The translations under genes were made by a program, and so were the position numbers. Below are positions 8,196 to 15,384 of a stretch of DNA of 64,000 nt, in pieces. The notes below the pieces were generated by a model. That model had not been told where the DNA came from, did no database searches, and was given only the letters and a program-made list of their open reading frames with translations. This DNA comes from Hyphomonadaceae bacterium (lineage in GTDB: Bacteria > Pseudomonadota > Alphaproteobacteria > Caulobacterales > Aquidulcibacteraceae), in the NCBI GenBank assembly GCA_023384105.1, contig JAHDXR010000005.1, positions 1-64,000 on the forward strand. The letters are read 5' to 3'. The stretch's first letter is position 1; the number at the start of each line of letters is the position of its first letter.

Positions 8196-9341
8196 ATGCT
8201 GATCGCGCCTACGCCAGATCAAGAGGCGATGCTCGCCGCGTTCGAGCGTTTGCTGGTGCGTGAGGTGAAGCCGCTGGCGTCGGCGCTGGGGGAAGCCGCG
8301 CCCAGCAAGGCGCAGGCGACGACGCTGTTGCGCGCGCTGGCCGGTTTCGGCGTCGGCAAGCTGTTTACGCCTGCCGAGTACGGCGGGCAGGGCGCGGACA
8401 ACGTCACCACGGGGTTTTTGTTCGAGGCGCTGTGTAAGGCCGATGGCGGGCTCGGCGGTCTCGCCAGCATCCAGGACGGCACGACCGGTCTGTTCGCGCG
8501 TCTTGCCACGCCGGCGCTGCGCGAAAAGTATCTGCCGCGTTTGCTGTCGGGCGACCTTTCCATCTGCATGGCCATAACCGAGCCTGAGGTAGGCTCCAAT
8601 CCGCGCGAGGTGCGCACGCGCGCCCGGCGCGATGGCGATCATGTCGTGCTGAGCGGAGAGAAGGTCTGGATTTCCAACGCCGACATCTCCGATCTCGCCA
8701 TCGTCGTCTGCCAGCTCGACGGAACGCCGGGCTTGGCGCTCATCCTGGTCGACCGGGAAGAGAGCGGCTACACCACCTCCAACTTCAAGAAGCTCGGCCT
8801 TTCGCATTGGCCCACCGGCGCGATCCACTTGAACGACGCCCGCGCCCCCGCCGAAAACGTGCTGAGCGCTGCGGGCGCGGGGCTTGAGCTGACGCTGCGC
8901 GCGTTTGAGCGCGCGCGCTGCTTCGTCGGCATTATCAGTCTGGGCGTCGCGCAAGCGGCGTTCGAGCGTGCTGTAGCGTATTCGAAGGAGCGCCATCAGT
9001 GGGGCAAGCCGATCGGCGCGCACCAATCCATCCAGATCAAGATCGCGGAAATGGCGGTGGAGATCGACGCCGCCCGCCTGCTGGTCTATCGCGGGCTGGC
9101 GCTGCTCGACAAAGGCGAACGCTGCGACACGCAAACGGCGATGGCCAAGCTCTATGCGAGCGAGATGGGCGCACGCGTCGCCAGCCGCGCCATGGAAATC
9201 ATGGGCGCCTATGGCCTCAGCGAAGAGGATCCCATGCCGCGTCTCTTCCGCGACGCGCGCGTGATGACGGTGCCGGACGGAACCTCCGACATCCAGCGTC
9301 TCTTGATCGCCAGGAACATCACCGGCCTTAGCGCCTACTAG
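8196..9341 (+). CDS. Acyl-CoA dehydrogenase
   Basis: FAD enzyme of 381 residues that introduces an alpha,beta double bond into an acyl-CoA. It has the three ACAD domains: N-terminal helices, a middle beta domain with MAITEPEVGSNP, and a C-terminal helical domain with KERHQWGKPIGAHQSIQ and PDGTSDIQR. The usual catalytic Glu of the YEGT-type motif is replaced by Asp361 here, and the alternative helix-G Glu of isovaleryl-type enzymes also seems absent (FERARCFVG gives Ala at that place). It lies in the middle of the catabolic operon with overlapping or near-abutting neighbours. Substrate unknown; a branched or cyclic acyl-CoA is possible. Confidence 0.9.
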   Translation: MLIAPTPDQEAMLAAFERLLVREVKPLASALGEAAPSKAQATTLLRALAGFGVGKLFTPAEYGGQGADNVTTGFLFEALCKADGGLGGLASIQDGTTGLFARLATPALREKYLPRLLSGDLSICMAITEPEVGSNPREVRTRARRDGDHVVLSGEKVWISNADISDLAIVVCQLDGTPGLALILVDREESGYTTSNFKKLGLSHWPTGAIHLNDARAPAENVLSAAGAGLELTLRAFERARCFVGIISLGVAQAAFERAVAYSKERHQWGKPIGAHQSIQIKIAEMAVEIDAARLLVYRGLALLDKGERCDTQTAMAKLYASEMGARVASRAMEIMGAYGLSEEDPMPRLFRDARVMTVPDGTSDIQRLLIARNITGLSAY

Positions 9342-9353
9342 GGAGAAGCGCGC

Positions 9354-10259
9354 ATGGCCGCACCCGACGTGTTGCAGCGGCTGCGGTTGCCGGTGTTCGG
9401 CGCGCCGATGTTCATCGTCTCAGGGCTCGAGCTCGTGATCGCGCAATGCCGCGCCGGCGTGCTCGGCGCGTTTCCGGCGCTTAACGCGCGTCCGGCGGAG
9501 CAGCTTGACGAATGGTTGTGGCGGCTCCGGGAGTCGCTTTCCGAGGCGGATGCGCCGTACGCGGTCAACCTGATTGTGCACGGCACCAACAAGCGTCTCG
9601 AGCAGGATTTGGCGCTGGTGGTCAAGCACAAGGCGCCGGTTGTCATCACCTCGCTTGGGGCGCGGCGCGAAGTGTGCGAGGCGGTGCATTCCTATGGCGG
9701 TCTCGTGTTTCATGACGTCACCACCACCGCGTTCGCGCACAAGGCCGTGGAGAAGGGCGCGGACGGCCTCGTGCTGGTGGCGGCCGGCGCGGGCGGGCAC
9801 GGCGGACGCGTCTCGCCGTTTGCGCTGGTGCAGGAAACGCGCGCCTGGTTTTCTGGTCCGATCGCGCTCGCGGGCGCGATTGCGCACGGCCGCAGCATCC
9901 GCGCCGCGCGCGTCATGGGCGCTGACTTCGCCTATATCGGCACGCCGTTCATCGCCGCTGCCGAGGCGAACGCGAGCGCCGAATACAAGGAGGAAGTGCT
10001 GGCCTCCTTCTCCTCCGACATCGTCTATACCGATCTCTTCAGCGGCATCCTCGGCAACTACCTGGCCGGATCGATCAAGCGCGCCGGCTACGATCCCGAC
10101 AATCTGCCGCCCCGCCTGGGCGCGGTGGACGTCGATAACGGCGTCAAGGTCTGGCGCGACATCTGGGCGGCCGGCCAAGGCGTGGGCGGAGTGCGCGAAC
10201 TTGAAACCGCCGCCGCGATGACCGCGCGTTGGATGCGCGAGTACGAGGCGGCGCGATGA
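9354..10259 (+). CDS. Nitronate monooxygenase-like FMN TIM-barrel protein
   Basis: A 301-residue protein of the 2-nitropropane dioxygenase/nitronate monooxygenase family: LPVFGAPMFIVSG at the N-terminus, the FMN-phosphate glycine segment VAAGAGGHGGR near 140, and GADFAYIGTPF near 195. Start ATG 9354 follows GGGAGAAG. In many acyl-CoA degradation clusters members annotated this way act as enoyl-CoA reductases or have undetermined roles, so the nitronate activity should not be assumed. It is the last gene of the rightward unit, 12 bases after the acyl-CoA dehydrogenase. Confidence 0.85.
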   Translation: MAAPDVLQRLRLPVFGAPMFIVSGLELVIAQCRAGVLGAFPALNARPAEQLDEWLWRLRESLSEADAPYAVNLIVHGTNKRLEQDLALVVKHKAPVVITSLGARREVCEAVHSYGGLVFHDVTTTAFAHKAVEKGADGLVLVAAGAGGHGGRVSPFALVQETRAWFSGPIALAGAIAHGRSIRAARVMGADFAYIGTPFIAAAEANASAEYKEEVLASFSSDIVYTDLFSGILGNYLAGSIKRAGYDPDNLPPRLGAVDVDNGVKVWRDIWAAGQGVGGVRELETAAAMTARWMREYEAAR

Positions 10260-10272
10260 GCTGTCAGGCGCC

Positions 10273-10626
10273 TCAGCGCTGCTGGCCGGCGTATTCCATG
10301 GCCTTGAGCAGGTGGGCGTCGGCGGTCATGGCGGCGGACGAGCCGGTTTCGCGCAGCGCGCGGTCGGCGTCGTAGAGCGAGGTGACGCATTGCCTGTAGC
10401 CGAGCCGGTTGGCCTCGCTGATGGCGCCGGCGAGCAGGCGCAGCGCGTGCGGGCAGGAGTCGGGCGTCAGCGTCACCATCTGCACGCGCACACGGCGCAG
10501 CAGCGCCCCGAGCGGCGGCAGGTCGCCGACTTGGTCGCGGCGGCGGCGCTCGTTGAACAGCTTGACGCGCGACCGCTGGCGGCGGTCGAGTCCGAAGTAT
10601 TCGCCGTTGTCGACCCACTTGGCCAT
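10273..10626 (-). CDS. Hypothetical protein, basic N-terminus
   Basis: I do not recognise this 117-residue protein. From the ATG at 10626 it begins MAKWVDNGEYFG, then a strongly basic stretch (DRRQRSRVK, NERRRRD), then a mostly helical-looking remainder with two Cys (DSCPHAL and RQCVTS). It could bind nucleic acid or a phosphorylated partner through the basic segment, which is speculation. It converges on the flavoprotein gene. Upstream lie a palindrome at 10650-10664 and a 13-bp direct repeat at 10721-10748, so it may be specifically regulated. Confidence 0.55.
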   Translation of the reverse strand: MAKWVDNGEYFGLDRRQRSRVKLFNERRRRDQVGDLPPLGALLRRVRVQMVTLTPDSCPHALRLLAGAISEANRLGYRQCVTSLYDADRALRETGSSAAMTADAHLLKAMEYAGQQR

Positions 10627-10649
10627 GTGGCGAGCCTGCGTCGCCGTAA

Positions 10650-10748
10650 CTAACAGCATGTTAGCGGAGCTGCATCGGCGCGCGCCGACACGCGCGACAA
10701 AACGCGCGGCGGGCGCAATGTGCGATCACACCGATTGCGATCACACCG
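10650..10748. promoter_or_regulatory. Palindrome plus tandem 13-bp direct repeats
   Basis: Between the hypothetical gene (start 10626, minus) and the end of tesB there is an inverted repeat, CTAACA-GCA-TGTTAG (10650-10664). It is followed by two exact copies of TGCGATCACACCG at 10721-10733 and 10736-10748, a 15-bp period. The arrangement resembles an operator plus tandem activator sites for the leftward hypothetical gene. No matching regulator was identified in the window. Confidence 0.45.
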
Positions 10749-10760
10749 GCGGAAACGACG

Positions 10761-11612
10761 TCACTTGTCGCGCCGGCGGATCAGTCCTTCCTGCGCGGCG
10801 GACGCAACGAGCACGCCGTCTTCGCGATAGATGGCGCCGCGGTTGAAGCCGCGTGCGCCCGAAGCCGAGGGACTGTCCTGCACGTAGAGGTGCCAGCGCG
10901 AAAAGTTGGTCGGACGGTGGAACCAGAGGATGTGATCCAGACTGGCCGTCTGCATGCCCGACATCCACGACGCGCCGTGCGGGCGCATCGCCGTGCCGAG
11001 CAGGGAATAGTCGGAGGCGTAGGCGAGCAGCGTTTGATTGAGCGCGATGTCGTCGCCGAGATCGCCGCGGGCGCGGAACCAGACCAGATGTTCAGCCGGT
11101 TTCTTTTCCGGACGCAGCAGGTTGACGGCGTCGACCTGGCGCAGTTCGATCGGACGTTCGCGCGTCCAGCGCTTCAGCTCCTCGGGATTGTCCTTGAAGA
11201 TCTCGCGCCAGCGCTCGTTGTCTTCCGGCACGTCTTCGGGACGAGGCGCCGCCGGCATGGGGCTCTGGTGGTCGAAGCCGTCTTCCGGAATTTGGAACGA
11301 GCAGGCCATGTTGAAAATCTGCTCGCCCTTCTGGATGGCGATCACGCGCCGGGTGGCGAAGCTCTTGCCGTCGCGCGAGCGCTCGACCTGATAGAGCACC
11401 GGCTGCGCCGGATCGCCGGGGCGGATGAAGTAACTCTGCAGCGAGTGGCAAATGAGGCCGTCGATGGTTCGATAGGCGGCGGTGAGCGCCTGGGCGACGA
11501 CCTGGCCGCCGAAGATGCGGAAGCGTTCTTCCATGGGGCTCCAGCCGCGGAACAGGTTCACTTCGATCGGCTCAAGCGCGAGGATGCTCGTCAGTTCGTC
11601 CATAACGGACAT
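10761..11612 (-). CDS. tesB: Acyl-CoA thioesterase II (TesB)
   Basis: Hydrolyses medium- and long-chain acyl-CoA to free acid and CoA in the cytoplasm. The 283-residue length matches TesB, a double hotdog protein. The N-terminal hotdog carries RIFGGQVVAQAL and the second hotdog carries YASDYSLL (catalytic Asp), MQTASLDH (Thr/Ser) and AQEGLIR (catalytic Gln), the Asp-Thr-Gln triad of E. coli TesB. It is close to the catabolic cluster but on the opposite strand with its own promoter region, so it may release CoA during fatty-acid or side-chain breakdown rather than belong to that operon. Confidence 0.92.
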   Translation of the reverse strand: MSVMDELTSILALEPIEVNLFRGWSPMEERFRIFGGQVVAQALTAAYRTIDGLICHSLQSYFIRPGDPAQPVLYQVERSRDGKSFATRRVIAIQKGEQIFNMACSFQIPEDGFDHQSPMPAAPRPEDVPEDNERWREIFKDNPEELKRWTRERPIELRQVDAVNLLRPEKKPAEHLVWFRARGDLGDDIALNQTLLAYASDYSLLGTAMRPHGASWMSGMQTASLDHILWFHRPTNFSRWHLYVQDSPSASGARGFNRGAIYREDGVLVASAAQEGLIRRRDK

Positions 11613-11816
11613 GGGATTTTCTCAACGTCTGGGAAGGAATTGATTTTGGATAGGTCCGGGCGTGGGTTGGCACAAGAGCGCCAGCGGCGCGCCACCTTTG
11701 CGATTATGGCGAGGGGCGGCGAGGCCGGCGTCCCTCTGCGGAAAGGACGCCGTAGCGGCAGCCAAGGAACCTGAAGCGCGCGAACCGGCGTTCAAGTGGC
11801 GCAACGGGAGCCGCAC

Positions 11817-12437
11817 ATGAGTTGGCTGCGCGACAATGGACTGACGCTGGTTCTGCTGGCGCTGTTCGGCATCAGCATCGCCGGACAGGCCTATGCCGGC
11901 TGGCTGGCCGCGATCGAGGACATGACGCATCACGGCGCGCCGGCGCCGGGGTTCGGCCAGTACTTAGCCAGCGGCGCGTTCCTCTCGGCCGTGTTTGAGA
12001 ACTGGGAGAGCGAATTTCTGCAGATGTCGGCCTATGTCGTGCTTACGGCGCATCTGTTCCAGCGCGGCTCCGCGGAATCGCTCGATCCCGACAAGCCTGA
12101 GCGCGCGCGGGATCGAGCGGGGCCGCGTCTCCGGGACAAGCTCTATGCGCACTCGCTGGGGCTGGCTCTCGCAGCCTTGTTCGCCGCGTCTTTCATGCTG
12201 CATCTGATCTATAGCGCAGAGCATGCCGCGGAAGACGCAGCGCTCCATGGCGCGCCGGCGCCGAGGCTTGCCGAATATGTCGCCGACGCGCAGTTCTGGT
12301 TCGAGTCGTTCCAGAACTGGCAGAGCGAGTTCCTGTCGACCGCGGTGCTGGTGGTGCTCTCGATCTTCTTGCGCGAGCGGCGCTCGCCGGAATCGAAGCC
12401 GGTGCAAGCGGCGAATAGCGAGACAGGCGTCGGCTAG
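11817..12437 (+). CDS. DUF6766-like membrane protein with internal duplication
   Basis: Integral membrane protein of 206 residues, function unknown. Two hydrophobic hairpins are visible: helices near residues 9-28 and 58-78, then near 105-128 and 160-180. The two halves are clear copies: HGAPAPGFGQY then NWESEFLQ in the first, HGAPAPRLAEY then NWQSEFLS in the second. This indicates gene-internal duplication, with a conserved Asn-Trp-x-Ser-Glu-Phe motif at the start of the second helix of each half. The ATG at 11817 is preceded by GGGAG, and it is preferred over an upstream start at 11796 that adds seven residues. The name follows resemblance to the DUF6766 family from memory. Confidence 0.8.
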   Translation: MSWLRDNGLTLVLLALFGISIAGQAYAGWLAAIEDMTHHGAPAPGFGQYLASGAFLSAVFENWESEFLQMSAYVVLTAHLFQRGSAESLDPDKPERARDRAGPRLRDKLYAHSLGLALAALFAASFMLHLIYSAEHAAEDAALHGAPAPRLAEYVADAQFWFESFQNWQSEFLSTAVLVVLSIFLRERRSPESKPVQAANSETGVG

Positions 12438-12577
12438 GGATATGAATTGGCCGCGCCCCAGGCCTCGGGCGTGAAGCGAGGAGGGCGCCGGCCGGCCGCA
12501 AACACAACTATTGGTAGAGCGAATTATTGCAGCGAGCTTAATGAGTTCCCAACCACGCTCGTAGTTTCATCTCGCCC

Positions 12578-12868
12578 GTGGGATCGGAACTGCCCTTACT
12601 TTCGCCGGATGAGCTGGCCTCGGCGGGCCAGGCTCTATTCGGTGCGGGCTGGCGGTCGCAAGTTGCCCAGGCCCTGGGCGTGACGGAAAGCGAAGTGACC
12701 ATGGCCGCGCTCGGCGTCAGCCGGCCGCCGCCGGAGTGGCGCGCCAAGCTGATCGCGCTGGCCCAGGACAACGCGTTGCGGGCGATGGAGACCGCCGGCA
12801 ATCTGTTGTGCTTCGGGGAAGACGCGCCGCGGCCGACCCGCCAGCCGCCGCTGCCGCGTTACGCTTAG
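12578..12868 (+). CDS. Small hypothetical protein, possible HTH
   Basis: A 96-residue frame beginning with GTG. It contains LGVTESEVTMAALGV, which reads like the recognition region of a helix-turn-helix, flanked by helices (ELASAGQALFGAGWRSQVAQ and EWRAKLIALAQDNALRAME). It resembles short uncharacterised alphaproteobacterial proteins in which a DNA-binding or bundle fold precedes a Pro-rich tail (PRPTRQPPLPRY). The start is uncertain since no strong ribosome binding site is seen. It ends overlapping the terminal bases of the coiled-coil gene on the other strand. Confidence 0.55.
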   Translation: MGSELPLLSPDELASAGQALFGAGWRSQVAQALGVTESEVTMAALGVSRPPPEWRAKLIALAQDNALRAMETAGNLLCFGEDAPRPTRQPPLPRYA

Positions 12869-15048
12869 GCGCTTTTCGCCGCGCCCTGGCCGGCGTCGCC
12901 GCCAGTGAAGCGCCGTTCCAGCACTTCCATCGTCTCCGCCAGCTGCTCCAGCGCGCGCACGCTGCGTTGTTCGACGCCGAGTACGCGGTCCTCGATGCGC
13001 TGGCGCAAGTCCTGGAACTCGGAGGCGAGATCGTAAGGCGGCGCGTCGGCGGCGGCTTCGAGCGTTTCGAGCCGGCCGGCGTTGTCGGCGACGAACGCTT
13101 CGATATCGGCGCGCATCGCTTCGAAGGCGTGCGCCTGGCGCCGCTCCATCTCCGCCATGCGCTGCTCGATCTCGTCCAGGGCCGCGCTGTCGGCGCCGTG
13201 CGGCGCGCCGGCGTCGGCTTCGAGGCGAAGCAGGCGCTGTTCGGCTTGCGCGGCGGAGTCCGCTTGCTGCGCGCGCAGTTCGCTCAGCATGTGCGCCAGC
13301 TCTTGCGTCCGGCCGCCGGCTTCCGCAGCTTGCGCGCCGACGCCGCCGATGCGTGCGCGCAGCTCCTCGATCAGCTGCATCGCGCCTTGGTCTTCGCGCG
13401 CCGCGTCGACCTGGGCGGCGAGGCCGGCAACCTGGCCGCGCAGTGCGGCGAGCGCCTGTTCGGTGTGCGTGGATTCAGCCAGCGCCTCGAGGCGCAACAG
13501 CCGTTCGTCAAAGCCGCGGTCGATGGCGCGGCCGGCGAGATCGGTTTCGATCCTGTCGAGGCGGGCGTTCAGCTCCGCCGATTCGGGCGCGGCCGATTCC
13601 AGCAGTTTTAGCCGCACCAGCGCGCCATTCTGGAACGCGTCCTGGGCCGCTTGGTGGGTTTCGAGCCGCTGCTGCAAATCCTGGATGCGGGCGATGGCGG
13701 CGGCGTCGCCGTTCGCGCGTTCCTGCGCCTGCTTTTCGAGCGCCGCCAGCGCGCAGGCCTCGACACGCTCGATGTCGGCCTGCAGCGCGAGGTCGGCTTC
13801 GCTGGCGACGTGCTCGGCCTGGGCGAAACGCGCGTTCAGCGCCGCATGCGTCTGCTGCTCGGCTTGCGCGAGGCCGCGCTGCAGCTGTTCGCGCAGCTTG
13901 GCGATGTCGGCGACGCTCGCGTTCGCCGCAGCGTCGATCTGCTTCAGCCGGGCGAGGCCGCCGGCTTGGCGCTCGCGCAGCTCTGCGATCTCCTTGGAGA
14001 GATCGGCATGGACGCTTTCCAGCGCGGTGCGGTTGTCGCGGGCGGCGCGCGCGACTTCGGCGGTGAGCGTGGCGCCGGCTTGGCGCAGGCTTTCGGCGGT
14101 TTCCTCCAGCGCGGTCTGCGCCGCGTCTTCCACATCGGAGATTTGAGCGCGCAGCTGCTCGGCGCTGCGCTGGGCGAGACGTTCGGTCTTGGCCACGCGC
14201 TCGGCCAGCACGTTGAGGCGTTGGGTGGTTTCGGCGACCACGGCCTGCATGCGCTGGCGGGTCTGCTCCTGGCCCTCGCTGACGCGGGCGTCGACCGCTT
14301 CGCGCATGGCGCGCAGTTCGGCGATCAGGTGCTCGGCGGCGGCGTCGGCCTGCTTGGCGGCGCTGTCGGCGGCGGCGCGGACCTCGTCCAGGCCGGCATC
14401 GAGCCGCGCCATCGAATCCTGGGCGAAGGCGCTGAAATCGTCGGCGACGGCGTATTTGAGCTTGTCCTGGGCCTCGCTCAGCTCGGCGATGCGGTCGTGC
14501 GCCTCGTCGGCGGAACTAGCAATCGCGCCAAGCTGCTGCTCGATCGTTTCGCAGCGCCGGCCGAGATCGGTGCGCGTCGCCACATGGGCCTCGCCGAGCG
14601 CGCCCGCCAGCGCCTCGGCGTTGGAGATGCGCTTGCGCATCGCCTGCATGCTGGCGCTGACTTCGCTCAGCGCCAGATTGAGCGTGTCGGCGGTCTCGGC
14701 GGTAAGCGTTTCGGTTTCATCGAGCCGCTGGGCGAGGCCGGCGACCGTTTTGTCGAGCGCCTGGCCGGGGCCGTCGAATTCGCCGGCGGCCGCGCCAAGC
14801 TGGCGCCCGACAGCTTCAAGCCTATGACGGACAAAGAAATTGTCTCCGCCCTGCGTCGCGGCCTCAGCGTCGGCGGCGGGCGGCGCATCGTCGGCGGTTG
14901 CGTCCGGCGCCTGTTCGAGTAGCGCCCGTTGCAGCACGACTTCGGCGACGTAGTCGGCGAGGCTGAGGCCGCGGCGCAGGGCTTCCTGCTCCGCCTGTTG
15001 GCGGGTTTCGGGGTCGATTCCCCGCAAAACCCATGATTGCTCGCTCAT
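12865..15048 (-). CDS. Long coiled-coil protein with PodJ-like N-terminus
   Basis: A 727-residue protein. Residues 1-45 (SWVLRGIDPETRQQAEQEAL, then RRGLSLADYVAEVV) match the conserved N-terminal motif of PodJ-type polar localisation factors. From about residue 90 to 700 it is almost continuous Ala/Glu/Gln/Leu/Arg heptad-like coiled coil. It lacks the transmembrane segment, Sel1 repeats and peptidoglycan-binding C-terminus that define PodJ. Start ATG 15048 begins exactly at the conserved motif; ten further codons upstream are not conserved-looking. Probable role is cytoplasmic scaffolding or polarity, inferred only. A large divergent spacer separates it from the prkA operon. Confidence 0.8.
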   Translation of the reverse strand: MSEQSWVLRGIDPETRQQAEQEALRRGLSLADYVAEVVLQRALLEQAPDATADDAPPAADAEAATQGGDNFFVRHRLEAVGRQLGAAAGEFDGPGQALDKTVAGLAQRLDETETLTAETADTLNLALSEVSASMQAMRKRISNAEALAGALGEAHVATRTDLGRRCETIEQQLGAIASSADEAHDRIAELSEAQDKLKYAVADDFSAFAQDSMARLDAGLDEVRAAADSAAKQADAAAEHLIAELRAMREAVDARVSEGQEQTRQRMQAVVAETTQRLNVLAERVAKTERLAQRSAEQLRAQISDVEDAAQTALEETAESLRQAGATLTAEVARAARDNRTALESVHADLSKEIAELRERQAGGLARLKQIDAAANASVADIAKLREQLQRGLAQAEQQTHAALNARFAQAEHVASEADLALQADIERVEACALAALEKQAQERANGDAAAIARIQDLQQRLETHQAAQDAFQNGALVRLKLLESAAPESAELNARLDRIETDLAGRAIDRGFDERLLRLEALAESTHTEQALAALRGQVAGLAAQVDAAREDQGAMQLIEELRARIGGVGAQAAEAGGRTQELAHMLSELRAQQADSAAQAEQRLLRLEADAGAPHGADSAALDEIEQRMAEMERRQAHAFEAMRADIEAFVADNAGRLETLEAAADAPPYDLASEFQDLRQRIEDRVLGVEQRSVRALEQLAETMEVLERRFTGGDAGQGAAKSA

Positions 15049-15384
15049 CTTGGCCTCGCCGCAGCGTCGAACTTGCATGCCCGAACGTGCTTAAGGCGGC
15101 GTAAAATAGAAAAATTTGCTTTTGTCGGCGGCGCCTGCGCCGGCGGCGGCTGGTGCTGACACCGCGCGCCAAGCGCGCAGGGAACTGCGCCTCGTATGTT
15201 TTTGCCAGTTTCCTTGCGCCGCGCGGCGGCAAATCATGGCATCGTACGTGTTGCGCATATGGGCGGATCGGCGACCATCGCCGCGGGCCAACCACATGGC
15301 CGCCAGATTCGCATGTCTTTTTGTTAAGCGTCGACCGGATGGACCACCTATGTAGAGTTTAGGCCGGGGCGCGACGGAGGCACG
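15049..15384. promoter_or_regulatory. Divergent intergenic region upstream of prkA
   Basis: 336 bases with no convincing gene; a 79-codon plus frame here has biased composition and no family resemblance. It must hold the promoters of the leftward coiled-coil gene and the rightward prkA operon. Visible structure: hairpins CGGCGC-CT-GCGCCG (15129-15142) and GCGCGC-CAA-GCGCGC just after it, then AT-richer sequence (TCTTTTTGTTAAGC near 15320). A ribosome binding site GGAGG lies at about 15376. No sigma-factor motif could be fixed with confidence. Confidence 0.4.

Noticed and set aside
9354-10259. Detoxification of nitroalkanes as the cluster's purpose
   Set aside because: The only support is the family name of one flavoprotein; all neighbours are acyl-CoA enzymes, so another role is more likely.
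15116-15355. 79-codon plus frame in the prkA upstream region
   Set aside because: No family resemblance, odd composition and no ribosome binding site; treated as non-coding.
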